From a bacterium (GTDB taxonomy: Bacteria; Desulfobacterota_D; UBA1144): a DNA stretch of 47,666 nucleotides. The notes beneath the pieces are model-generated. The model saw only the letters and a program-made list of their open reading frames with translations. It ran no database searches and was not told the DNA's origin. Shown in pieces: positions 8,336 to 17,087 of this stretch. A program made the position numbers and the translations under genes. The stretch is from positions 1 through 47,666 of the forward strand of contig JABILG010000012.1 of assembly GCA_018654605.1 (NCBI GenBank), given 5' to 3'. Positions within the stretch are counted from its first letter, which is position 1; every line of letters starts with the position of its first letter.

Positions 8336-10021
8336 TTACTTAAAATTGAACTCCTTGGCAAAAACTCTATACCCATCAATAGTTTTACATAAATCTGATG
8401 GAAGACATTTTTCTAAAGTTGAAAACCACTTACCTTCTATAGATTCATCAAAGATATAGATTGAGTCCTTATTAAAGCCATTACTATCTAAAACCTTATC
8501 TATTTCTGCATAGATTTCTTCCTTTTTCGAAGCCTTATATCTAGAAAAATAACCAAAATTAGTAGACAACTTGTTCTTAGCTGCAAAAAGGACTAAAGGA
8601 TATGCCCCCGCAGGCCTATTTTTAGGATACACATATACAATTGTCTTATAGTTTTTTCTAAGAACTTCCCATTCAGGGGATATTAAGGGCGATTCCCAAA
8701 AAGAATTTAAAGTTTTAACTATAGCGATATTTTCCGGGTCTTTGCTGAGAATATAAGGTTTTAGATTATAAGTTCTAGTATCCGACAACTTTGATCTAAA
8801 GTTTGCAGCCACTACGCCTGAATCAAAAATTTGTATAAGCAATAAAATTGGTAGAATGAAATAATAGACCTTAATATGTTTCGATCGTGAGATAGCAAAG
8901 AATATTCCACAATACAGTAAGTAGAAAATTAGCCAAACCATTCTTCCAGATGACCTAAGTGGTCTAGTAAGTCCTTTGAAAAGCTCTGGTAAATCAAACT
9001 CAAATAATACTGTTGAACCAAATGTAACCTTATTTGTTACAGCAAAAAGAAAAAGCAACAAGGATAAAGATACTAGGAATACATTTCTTTTTTCAAATAA
9101 TGATTTAAATAAGAGTTTATTTTTAAAGACCTCAAAAATCACAAAAACGAGTAATAGAATCATTCCTATGCCTAGAAAGGCGAATCCTTCATAGTCGTTC
9201 GGTATAGTTCCTAAGTCTGGCATTATATAAGACCAAAGCTTATTGTCATTAAAAAAAGTATTTAAGTTTGCCCTATATAAAGAGTAGCCACCACTGCCTA
9301 TGCTTAATCCATTAGAAAAGTAACCAAAAACATATAAAGAAAAAAGAAGCAAGGCAAAGGCTTTAAAGAAGATAATCCATGACTCTTTAGCTTTAAACAC
9401 ATTAATATATGTTCTATATATTAAGTCCAATATAAACAAACTGAGTACGATTGCTAAGATATAAGCGTTAACCAATGCAGTCAAAACTAGTAAGATTGCC
9501 CAATTCTTAAATCTAAAGTTTGAAGAATAAAAAATTATTATTCCAAATATTATAAGCCAATGTGCCATAAGTGAATAGTGTCCCCACAGCCTCCATAGGA
9601 AGGGTGGTGAAAGAACGAAAAAACAAGCTCCCATAAAGGATAAAATCTCATTGTTGGTAATTCTTCTTAAAAGAATTAACGAAAATTGTCCTTGAAGGAT
9701 GAAGCAGATTAAAATCCATATACCAAAGTATTGAAACTCAAAAGGAAGAAATGCAGAAAAAGGTTTAAAAATAATAGCCATAATTGGCAAGGAATCATTC
9801 ATAGCTATAGAGGATGAGAGCTCCATACCATAATTATAATTATCAAATATAGGGAATTGTAAAAGAGGAGTCTCTTTAAAAAAGAGCCAATTAATCCAGT
9901 GCCACCCTGAATCTCCTGGGGATAGCCATTCATTGTTTATAAAATTAATTGGGGCGCCGCCTGTAAAATAAAAGAAACTAAAGAAGGAAAAAATTATTAA
10001 GTAATATTTTGCATACTTCAC
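8336..10021 (-). CDS. DUF6311-type polytopic membrane protein, paralogue 3 of 6
   Basis: A 561-residue polytopic protein of the same family, with GDSGWHWINWLFF as the acidic first loop, NYGMELSSSIAMNDSLPIMA, FQYFGIW, RPLRSSGRMVW and the terminal KNRPAGAYPLVLFAAKNKLSTN. It is close to paralogues 1 and 5 in its PPFLWRLWGHYSLMAHW segment. The start is a GTG at 10021, which gives an N-terminus (MKYAKYYLI...YFTGG) aligned with paralogue 1; GGAGG lies 10 nt upstream at 10032-10036. A TATAAT at 10042-10047 is too near that Shine-Dalgarno to serve it, so the promoter is unclear. Putative GT-C transferase. Confidence 0.8.
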   Translation of the reverse strand: MKYAKYYLIIFSFFSFFYFTGGAPINFINNEWLSPGDSGWHWINWLFFKETPLLQFPIFDNYNYGMELSSSIAMNDSLPIMAIIFKPFSAFLPFEFQYFGIWILICFILQGQFSLILLRRITNNEILSFMGACFFVLSPPFLWRLWGHYSLMAHWLIIFGIIIFYSSNFRFKNWAILLVLTALVNAYILAIVLSLFILDLIYRTYINVFKAKESWIIFFKAFALLLFSLYVFGYFSNGLSIGSGGYSLYRANLNTFFNDNKLWSYIMPDLGTIPNDYEGFAFLGIGMILLLVFVIFEVFKNKLLFKSLFEKRNVFLVSLSLLLFLFAVTNKVTFGSTVLFEFDLPELFKGLTRPLRSSGRMVWLIFYLLYCGIFFAISRSKHIKVYYFILPILLLIQIFDSGVVAANFRSKLSDTRTYNLKPYILSKDPENIAIVKTLNSFWESPLISPEWEVLRKNYKTIVYVYPKNRPAGAYPLVLFAAKNKLSTNFGYFSRYKASKKEEIYAEIDKVLDSNGFNKDSIYIFDESIEGKWFSTLEKCLPSDLCKTIDGYRVFAKEFNFK

Positions 10022-10382
10022 TACTAGCCAACCTCCATATAATTATATAACCGGTTCGAGTTATTCTACTATAAAGTATAAAGATTTAATATTAAGTTAA
10101 TTCATAATTAATAGGGTCTATATATAATCTTGCCTAATTCATTCATTTTTCAAATAATTCAAATCTTTTTTCGTCGAGCCTAGCATAATAGAAGCGACAA
10201 CATTTTCAGGTGTGTCTCTTATAAGTTCAATGATATTTTTAGTACGTCTACCATTGAGATTGAGGATATGTTTCTTTTCAAGTAAACTTGATATTCTTAA
10301 TTTCTGATAGGAGACTTACTTAAGCTCCTAATTAATTCAAACTTGTTGCCCTCAATTTAATTAATAGCTAAGATATCTTATA
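10022..10382. other. 361-bp intergenic region between divergent DUF6311 genes
   Basis: The space holds divergent 5' regions of two DUF6311 genes and, on the minus strand, what looks like a gene relic (10139-10315, listed separately). The remainder is very AT-rich, with TATAAT at 10042-10047 on the minus strand. No clear terminator, repeat or RNA gene was seen. Confidence 0.6.
10139..10315 (-). pseudogene. Possible C-terminal remnant of an unidentified gene
   Basis: Reading leftward from 10315, one frame stays open for 58 codons to a TGA at 10139-10141 and gives a protein-like sequence with alternating basic and hydrophobic helices (LEKKHILNLNGRRTKN, then ENVVASIMLG and a lysine-rich end). 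A stop codon lies directly upstream in frame and there is no usable early start codon. This pattern fits the tail of a degraded gene left between two expanding DUF6311 copies. I do not recognise the parent family, and chance is possible at this length. Confidence 0.35.
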
Positions 10383-12038
10383 ATGCTTACTTCAATTATA
10401 AAAAAGAAAGATACTATTCTACTGTTAGCTCTTGCAATCTTAATATTTCATCTTATTTTTGGTTTTCATCTTATTGACTTTGAAAATATATATTGGCTTC
10501 CAGATGACGCATATAATGGATTCTTAGGATGGTCGTTCTATAGAGGTGAAACATTTTTCTCATTTCCATTATTTAAAATATTTAATTATGGTTCCGGTGT
10601 TGGCTCAACAATCATATATACCGATTCACTTCCTATTTTAGCTATTCTCTTTAAACCTTTTTCGAATTTATTACCGGTTAACTTTCAATATTTTGGTTTA
10701 TGGATTTTTATCTCCACTTTACTTACATCTTTCTTCATGAACAAGATATTAACTTACTATGGGATCGACCTTTTTTCTAAGATAATGTTGACAATAATAA
10801 TACTTTTGTCCCCAATAGTTCTAGAAAGATTTATAGCAGGACATATAAATCTAATGTCACACTGGATTATATTGGCAGGAATCTACCTATATATAAGAAG
10901 AAAACAAAGTTTTACAACTTGGCTTTTAATAATATTATTTTCTATTCTTGTACACGGATATTTGTTTGCTATGACAATAAGTATAGCAATTTTTTCATAT
11001 ATAAAGGAGTACTTAATAAATCAAGATATAAAGAAATGTCTCAGATATATAGCTGTAACGATTCTGTTCTCGTCCATATCATTGTATATATTTGGTTATT
11101 TTGAAGTACAAGCAGACGAAGTATTTCATGGAGGATGGGGAGGTTATCGCCTAAACCTCCTCTCTTTTATGAATCCAATTGGTCGAAGCCTAAATTGGTC
11201 TCAACTCACGGGCGATCTCTTTGCCTACGAGGCTTTACAGTTGGGAGACCTAATAGAAGGGTTCAATTATTTTGGATTAGGACTTCTTATAAGCATTGTT
11301 GGAAGTATATATTTTGGAATTAAAAAGAAATTTAATTTTATAGACAAAAAAGTTAAAGTCCTAATTGGTTTTTCAATTTTATTGTTCATATTTGCTGTAA
11401 CAAATAAAGTTGGGTTAGGAGGTAGCGAGTTCTTTACCTATAATATGCCAGAAGTCCTAAAACCACTTACTAAACCTTTCAGAGCTTCGGCTAGATTTTT
11501 TTGGCCAATATATTACTTACTATCTATAGGATCAATAATCATCATCTACAAACAGCTAAAAACTAAATACGCAATGATGTTTATTTTTATTATTTGCTGC
11601 ATTCAAATAGTAGACATTTATCCAGGAATCAAAACAATTATGGCCTTTAACAATAAAAATAATATTCAAAGTATTCGCAAAATGGATACCACTCAAGAGG
11701 AGCTAACCTTCGCAACAAAATATTATAATAAGATTATTTATGTCTTCCCTGAGTATGCGAATCACAATTGGCGAGAACTTACTTATTTTGCATATAAGAA
11801 TAAGAAAAAGACGAATTTTGGATACTTTGCCAGAAGAAATTGGAACATCCAGAAAAAATATATAGAAGACATCAAAGTCTCTTTTAAAAGTGGGAAGCTA
11901 GACAAAGACTCAGTATATTACTTCAGTGACATTAAAGTTTTTAATCAGTATTACGATAAAGTTTCGTCAAAAAGTAAAAAATTAGTAATTACCGATTTAA
12001 ATGGAATCAAACACATGATATTAGTTCCAAATAAATAA
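10383..12038 (+). CDS. DUF6311-type polytopic membrane protein, paralogue 4 of 6
   Basis: A 551-residue polytopic protein of the same family, nearest in style to paralogue 2. It has PDDAYNGFLGWSFY as the acidic loop, NYGSGVGSTIIYTDSLPILA, FQYFGLW, KPFRASARFFW and a divergent terminal block (EYANHNWRELTYFAYKNKKK). The usual arginine-proline pair before the block is replaced by NHNWRE, and the late GYFAR motif is kept. This is the most divergent copy in the C-terminal domain, which may mean a different acceptor or donor. Start at ATG 10383; no Shine-Dalgarno is evident. Confidence 0.78.
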   Translation: MLTSIIKKKDTILLLALAILIFHLIFGFHLIDFENIYWLPDDAYNGFLGWSFYRGETFFSFPLFKIFNYGSGVGSTIIYTDSLPILAILFKPFSNLLPVNFQYFGLWIFISTLLTSFFMNKILTYYGIDLFSKIMLTIIILLSPIVLERFIAGHINLMSHWIILAGIYLYIRRKQSFTTWLLIILFSILVHGYLFAMTISIAIFSYIKEYLINQDIKKCLRYIAVTILFSSISLYIFGYFEVQADEVFHGGWGGYRLNLLSFMNPIGRSLNWSQLTGDLFAYEALQLGDLIEGFNYFGLGLLISIVGSIYFGIKKKFNFIDKKVKVLIGFSILLFIFAVTNKVGLGGSEFFTYNMPEVLKPLTKPFRASARFFWPIYYLLSIGSIIIIYKQLKTKYAMMFIFIICCIQIVDIYPGIKTIMAFNNKNNIQSIRKMDTTQEELTFATKYYNKIIYVFPEYANHNWRELTYFAYKNKKKTNFGYFARRNWNIQKKYIEDIKVSFKSGKLDKDSVYYFSDIKVFNQYYDKVSSKSKKLVITDLNGIKHMILVPNK

Positions 12039-12048
12039 TATCTAACAA

Positions 12049-12076
12049 TTGATTTCATGCTCAAGAGGAATATAAT
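12049..12076 (+). promoter_or_regulatory. Candidate sigma-70 promoter before paralogue 5
   Basis: TTGATT at 12049-12054 and TATAAT at 12071-12076 are separated by 16 bp. The ATG at 12087 lies 10 nt after the -10 box, so the transcript would start within a few bases of the start codon. Candidate promoter for the paralogue 5 / prenyl synthase pair. Confidence 0.55.
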
Positions 12077-12086
12077 TTAAGAATCT

Positions 12087-13793
12087 ATGATAAAAGATAT
12101 ATCCAATAAATTTAACTTCATTGCAATAATCGCCTCTCTTATCTTATCACTCTTGGCCTTTGTATATTTCTGCGATATTCGAATTTTAGACCCTAGCTTT
12201 AACAAATGGTTAATGCCAGGTGATTCTGAGACATACTGGCTCAACTGGTTATTTTATCAACAATCAACAATATTTCAGATACCTATCTTTAAGAACTATA
12301 GCTATGGTATGGAGCTATCCTCTACTATTGCGCTCAATGATTCACTCCCCATTATGGCATTAATTTTTAAGACAATTCAGGGAATTCTGCCTCCGAATGC
12401 TCAATACTTCGGCATATGGATATTAGGTTGCTTCTTTTTGCAAAGCTTTTTTGCAATGAAGTTATTAAGGAATTTTTCGGATGATATTCTTTTAATAATA
12501 TTATTTTCGATTTTTTTTCTGATAGCGCCAATCTTTCTTTGGAGACTCTGGGGTCACTACTCACTAATGGCTCATTGGTTAATCCTAGCCTCACTGAATA
12601 TCTATTTTAATAAAGATTTTAATTATATTAAGTGGTTAACTATATTCTTCTTCTCTTATTTAATTAGTGCTTATATAGCAGTAATGATGTTTATAATATT
12701 CCTAACTGATCTAGTCAAAAGAAAAATTATAAAAGAAATTGACTACAAAAAAATCGGAACAATATTATCAATTTTCTTTATCTCCAGTTTAGCTTGCTTA
12801 TATATTGTTGGCTATATAGAGCCAGGAACAAAATTAAGCACTTCAGGTTTCGGGACCTATAAAGCAAACCTACTTACTTTCTTTGATTCCAATGACTTAT
12901 GGTCTACTATCCTTGCAGATATAAGCTCTATAGAAGGAGAACATGAGGGATTTGCCTTTCTTGGTTCTGGACCAATACTCCTGTCTTTAATAGCAATTTC
13001 TTCTATTGCTTTTACAAAGTCTAAATTAAAGCAATTTTTGACTATAGAACTTAGATGTATTGCCATTGTTTCCGTCTTACTCTTTATATTTGCACTTTCT
13101 AACAATATTCATATAGCTGATATTCATATAATCAATTTGGACCTCCCTAAATTTATAGAAAAGGCTTTTGGGATTATAAGAGCTTCAGGCAGAATGGTTT
13201 GGATTCCATTTTACATCATATACTTATTAATTTTTATAATTATGAACTCATTTGACAACAAGAGTCTTTATAAAATTTTACTAATATTCTCTATACTAGT
13301 AGCTGTGGTAGATACAAATAAGGTTTCTAATCTATTTAGACTAAAGACTGGTGATATAGATATTAACTATAAAGAAGTATACTCTGGCCCTCAACATCAC
13401 AATCAATACAATTATTGGAACCTTCAATGGAACTCTCCAATGCAGTCAAAGGAATGGAAAGAATTCCCTAAAGCCTACAAGAAGATAAGCTACATCTATC
13501 CTAAGAATAGACCTGATAATTATTTCATATTAGCACTTTACGCCGCAAAAAATAATATGTCTGTAAACTTTGGTTCTTTCTCAAGAGTTAAAAAGGAAAA
13601 AGTAATAGAAGTAATTAAGGATCTTGAAATAGTAATTAATAATAACAACTATGATTCAGATACACTTTACTATTTTAATGATAATATTGCTTGGAACTTA
13701 GCACTAAAGAACAAAAGAGAAGGTGATCTTGTAAAGATAATTGATGGACTAAGAATCCTTGCACCGGAATACTACAATATAAAGGAAAAATAA
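12087..13793 (+). CDS. DUF6311-type polytopic membrane protein, paralogue 5 of 6
   Basis: A 568-residue polytopic protein with GDSETYWLNWLFY in the first loop, SYGMELSSTIALNDSLPIMA, AQYFGIW, GIIRASGRMVW and KNRPDNYFILALYAAKNNMSVN near the end. It closely matches paralogue 3 (for example FLWRLWGHYSLMAHWLI), so these two are probably a recent duplicate pair in opposite orientations. The stop is followed after 2 nt by the start of the isoprenyl diphosphate synthase, so the two are almost certainly co-transcribed. Putative GT-C transferase on the periplasmic side. Confidence 0.8.
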   Translation: MIKDISNKFNFIAIIASLILSLLAFVYFCDIRILDPSFNKWLMPGDSETYWLNWLFYQQSTIFQIPIFKNYSYGMELSSTIALNDSLPIMALIFKTIQGILPPNAQYFGIWILGCFFLQSFFAMKLLRNFSDDILLIILFSIFFLIAPIFLWRLWGHYSLMAHWLILASLNIYFNKDFNYIKWLTIFFFSYLISAYIAVMMFIIFLTDLVKRKIIKEIDYKKIGTILSIFFISSLACLYIVGYIEPGTKLSTSGFGTYKANLLTFFDSNDLWSTILADISSIEGEHEGFAFLGSGPILLSLIAISSIAFTKSKLKQFLTIELRCIAIVSVLLFIFALSNNIHIADIHIINLDLPKFIEKAFGIIRASGRMVWIPFYIIYLLIFIIMNSFDNKSLYKILLIFSILVAVVDTNKVSNLFRLKTGDIDINYKEVYSGPQHHNQYNYWNLQWNSPMQSKEWKEFPKAYKKISYIYPKNRPDNYFILALYAAKNNMSVNFGSFSRVKKEKVIEVIKDLEIVINNNNYDSDTLYYFNDNIAWNLALKNKREGDLVKIIDGLRILAPEYYNIKEK

Positions 13794-13795
13794 TC

Positions 13796-14680
13796 ATGAT
13801 AAATTTCTCTGTCTTAGATAAAAATCGAACATTAGTTAACGAGTGGATTGCTGATTATTTTTCAAAAAATCAGAATAAAACAGAGCTATGCAGAGCAATT
13901 AAGTACGGTGTATCTAACGGTGGCAAAAGACTAAGGCCTTATTTTGTTATTGAACTGAGCAAGATTCTTAAGATACCAAGAAGTTCATATAGGCAAATGT
14001 CCCTGGCTGTTGAATTTATCCATTGTTATTCGTTAATACACGATGACCTTCCATCAATGGATAATGATGACTTTAGAAGAGGCAAACTAGCAGTGCATAA
14101 GAAATTTAAAGAATCCACAGCAATTCTTGCTGGAAACTCACTATACAATATGGCCGTTCAACTAATCCTAGACAATAAAACAAGCAATGACCATAAAGTT
14201 AAGTTGGATTTGCTTAAAATGATTGCTCAGAATTCTGGTTCTGAGGGACTCATGTTAGGCCAATATTATGATTTATTTTATGAAAATAAAAATACTGGGA
14301 TAAAGAACATATTAAACACTTATAGGCTAAAGACATCAAAGTTATTCGAGTTATCGGTAGCTATGCCATTCATTTTGCAAGGTAAGAACCAGAAACACAT
14401 AAAAGATGCAAAGCTATACGGAAGAAATTTTGGACTAATATACCAAATCGCTGACGACTTCTCGGACCTAGATAAGAAATTTAGCGAAACTGGGAAAATC
14501 CCTGGAAAGGACGAAGAAAAAGGTAAGAACACAATTATAAGTAAAGTTGGACGAAAAAGTGCTTTGAATTTATGTCACAATTTAGCAAAAGAGGCAACAA
14601 AAGATAATAAAATCTTCGGTAATAATGATTATAAATTTAAAGACTTAATTTTTAGTATAGTTTTCAAAATTAGCAATTGA
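13796..14680 (+). CDS. Short-chain isoprenyl diphosphate synthase (IspA-like)
   Basis: A 294-residue trans-prenyltransferase that condenses isopentenyl diphosphate with allylic diphosphates. The family markers are GGKRLRP (42-48), the first aspartate-rich motif DDLPSMD (83-89) followed by RRGK, GLMLGQYYDL, and the second motif DDFSD (220-224) followed by GKDEEKGKN. Length equals FPP synthase (about 299 residues). Two positions are unusual: the KTGxL motif reads KTSKL (179-183), and the stretch after GKD departs from the usual GKxTYP. It is translationally coupled to a DUF6311 gene rather than sitting with xseB/dxs, which suggests a role in lipid-carrier supply for glycosylation or simply displaced ispA. 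An AAGGA Shine-Dalgarno precedes the ATG. Confidence 0.87.
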   Translation: MINFSVLDKNRTLVNEWIADYFSKNQNKTELCRAIKYGVSNGGKRLRPYFVIELSKILKIPRSSYRQMSLAVEFIHCYSLIHDDLPSMDNDDFRRGKLAVHKKFKESTAILAGNSLYNMAVQLILDNKTSNDHKVKLDLLKMIAQNSGSEGLMLGQYYDLFYENKNTGIKNILNTYRLKTSKLFELSVAMPFILQGKNQKHIKDAKLYGRNFGLIYQIADDFSDLDKKFSETGKIPGKDEEKGKNTIISKVGRKSALNLCHNLAKEATKDNKIFGNNDYKFKDLIFSIVFKISN

Positions 14681-14700
14681 GACTACTAAACAATGTCTCA
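14678..14700. terminator. Short hairpin joining two convergent stop codons
   Basis: TGAGAC (14678-14683) and GTCTCA (14695-14700) form a perfect 6-bp inverted repeat with an 11-nt loop. The TGA stop of the prenyl synthase (14678-14680) and the TGA stop of the converging DUF6311 gene (14698-14700, minus strand) are the outer ends of the stem. It may serve as a weak bidirectional terminator; there is no long T-run. Confidence 0.4.
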
Positions 14701-16395
14701 CTTTCTAAGTCCTGGAATCAACAACTTGTATCCGTCAATCTCTCCAATAAATACAGAAGAAGAGTTTTCATTATACGTGGTAAGTAAAGTTTTCCACAAA
14801 AGATCATCTTGAATTATGTAGAAGGTTCTTTCAGGGAAAACACCATCTTTAAGATTCTTATACATTCTATCATTAAGTCTCTCTTTAACAGTATGATTAA
14901 TTCGTGAGAAATATCCAAAGTTAGTTGACAAGCCCCTGGTGGACGCAAAAAAGGCCATTCTAGTATAATCTTTGGGCTTATTAACTAAAGGATATATCTT
15001 AACTTTTTTATACTCTTTGCCAACAATATGCCATATTGGATTTCTCAACTTTATCTTTTCTAATGCCTGACTATGAATAGGAGTTGACTCTAGCTCATTT
15101 TTAAAGATGTTAATTATTCTATAATTATCAACAACTTGAACTAAGAATAGAGCCAACAATATAGTTAAAGTTCTCTTTGTATTGAAGAACTCGCTAAATC
15201 GAACAAACAAAAAGATATATATGATATAAAACAACAACCAACTAAACCTACCAGAAGCTCTAAAGACTTTAATGACTGGTTCCAAGAATTCTGGAACATT
15301 ATATGTAAATATTCGTTCACTACCTAGGAAATCGACATTGCCAAGTATAAAAATATTATTAGACAATGAATAAAGAAATAATAATATCGCGACTAAGATG
15401 ATGGGTAGATGTATTTTAGAACTTAATAAGATGGATGCTTTGGAACGCAATTTAAATAGAACTAAAATAACAAGCAAAAGAACACCCGTCCCAAGAAAAG
15501 CAAAACCCTCAACTTCTTTTACAAAAAGTACTGAAGGTGAAAAAAGTTTATCAAATATTATTGAATAAAAACCCGTAGGCGATGAAGGATTTAAAAAGCC
15601 CATGATACTCATCCCATAAAGATCATAGCCACCTTCTTTTATACCCTTACCAATCGAGAATAATCCTGTAGCATAGGATACAAAGGACATCAAAATTAAT
15701 GAAACAAAGAACTTCTTAAAGAAGTTTAATGTTTCAGCTCTAAAATAAAGCAAGTAAATATTCGCTGTAAAAACTGCAAATACTATCATTGCTAAATAAC
15801 CATTAATTAATATTGATAGAATCAATAAAAGGTTCCACGACCTATATTCAATATTGTTAGAATAATAAAAGTATATTGCAGCCAAGATTAGCCAATGAGA
15901 CGAAACAGCTTGTTGGAGGAAAACTCTGTCCATAAATGGAGGAGCAATAAGAAAAAAGATAGATGATACAAAGCATACTGATTTATTTTCAATAAAAAGG
16001 TTCAGGACTTTATAAGAAAAGAAAGACATAAGGAAGAACGAAAAAAGAGTCCAGGAGCCTAAGTATTGAAAATTATCTGGAAGAACATTACTAAAAAATC
16101 TAAAAAGAAAAGCAGCAATTGGGATTGCATCTGTGTGATAGATGCTAACATTTAGTCCTTCTCCATAGCTAGGATTTAACAATAACGGAAACTGTAAATA
16201 GTCAGTATTTCTAAAGAACTCCCAAGATATCCAATATGTCTCTATATCGTTCGTTATTGAAGGCTTCAAAAACCATGAAAAATTTTCAAAATATAGTATC
16301 TCATAATTAAATCCAGAATATAATAAAAATAGGGATATCGATAAACCTATTTGAAGGAGAAAAATATTTATATTTATTTTCTTAAACCAATCCAT
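14698..16395 (-). CDS. DUF6311-type polytopic membrane protein, paralogue 6 of 6
   Basis: A 565-residue member of the same family, with NDIETYWISWEFF as the acidic loop, SYGEGLNVSIYHTDAIPIAA, FQYLGSW, KVFRASGRFSW and the terminal NKPKDYTRMAFFASTRGLSTN. It is the last gene of the minus-strand operon that begins with rfbF; its start overlaps the GT2 stop by 1 nt. That coupling ties this copy to the CDP-sugar pathway directly and makes it the best candidate for transferring the CDP-derived deoxysugar. GT-C activity is inferred from topology and the acidic loop. Confidence 0.8.
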   Translation of the reverse strand: MDWFKKININIFLLQIGLSISLFLLYSGFNYEILYFENFSWFLKPSITNDIETYWISWEFFRNTDYLQFPLLLNPSYGEGLNVSIYHTDAIPIAAFLFRFFSNVLPDNFQYLGSWTLFSFFLMSFFSYKVLNLFIENKSVCFVSSIFFLIAPPFMDRVFLQQAVSSHWLILAAIYFYYSNNIEYRSWNLLLILSILINGYLAMIVFAVFTANIYLLYFRAETLNFFKKFFVSLILMSFVSYATGLFSIGKGIKEGGYDLYGMSIMGFLNPSSPTGFYSIIFDKLFSPSVLFVKEVEGFAFLGTGVLLLVILVLFKLRSKASILLSSKIHLPIILVAILLFLYSLSNNIFILGNVDFLGSERIFTYNVPEFLEPVIKVFRASGRFSWLLFYIIYIFLFVRFSEFFNTKRTLTILLALFLVQVVDNYRIINIFKNELESTPIHSQALEKIKLRNPIWHIVGKEYKKVKIYPLVNKPKDYTRMAFFASTRGLSTNFGYFSRINHTVKERLNDRMYKNLKDGVFPERTFYIIQDDLLWKTLLTTYNENSSSVFIGEIDGYKLLIPGLRK

Positions 16396-17087
16396 TATTT
16401 GTCCAACAATTTTAGCCTAACCAAAGTTCTAATATACGATAAAAAATATATAAAAGGTTTTCGCCTGGACTCGTAATTAACTCTTTTCCTAAAAGTCCCA
16501 GGGATTTCATGAATTCTGACATCATCCTTTATTGCTATCAATTTATATATCATCTCCTCAATAATGTCTATATCTTTCGAATGCAGTACGACTTTCTTTA
16601 ACAAGTCCCCATTGTAGGCCTTGAAGCTGTTAGAAAAATCACTACATTGCACCTTAAATAACACACTACATATTTTATTTAGAAATATAGATCCTAATTC
16701 TTTAAGATACGTATTCTCACTTGTTGATGAAGTTAGATATCTTGAACTTACGACTAAATCATAGGAATCGGAATATTTAGATAGCTCCAAAATTTCTTCA
16801 GGGTTATGAGATCCATCTCCATCCATGAAGATAATTGTTCTTCCTATTGCAGCAGATATGCCAGACCTTACAGCATCCCCATACCTATCCCCTCCAACTC
16901 TTTGTATATATCTAATTTTATAAGATTGCGTTAAACTAAAAGTCTCCTCGTCTTTAGACATTCTATCAATTATTAAAACTTCATATAGATGCATTGAATC
17001 TTTGAGGACTTCTAGTAATTCTGGAATTAAGAGCTTAAGGTTTTCATATTCATTATAACTTGGGATAATAATCGAATATTTAATCAT
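16395..17087 (-). CDS. GT2 glycosyltransferase, DPM1-like, no membrane tail
   Basis: A 230-residue GT-A glycosyltransferase resembling soluble DPM1-type enzymes. It has YSIIIPSYNE at the N-terminus, the metal-binding DGDGSHNPEE at 89-98, and a C-terminal region rich in basic and aromatic residues (KRVNYESRRKPF) typical of polyprenyl-phosphate transferases. The usual DDGSxD motif is replaced by IDRMSKD at 40-46, a noticeable change in the nucleotide-binding loop. It overlaps its neighbours on both sides (4 nt with the epimerase upstream, 1 nt with paralogue 6 downstream), so it likely loads the CDP-derived sugar onto lipid phosphate for that GT-C partner. Confidence 0.85.
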   Translation of the reverse strand: MIKYSIIIPSYNEYENLKLLIPELLEVLKDSMHLYEVLIIDRMSKDEETFSLTQSYKIRYIQRVGGDRYGDAVRSGISAAIGRTIIFMDGDGSHNPEEILELSKYSDSYDLVVSSRYLTSSTSENTYLKELGSIFLNKICSVLFKVQCSDFSNSFKAYNGDLLKKVVLHSKDIDIIEEMIYKLIAIKDDVRIHEIPGTFRKRVNYESRRKPFIYFLSYIRTLVRLKLLDK

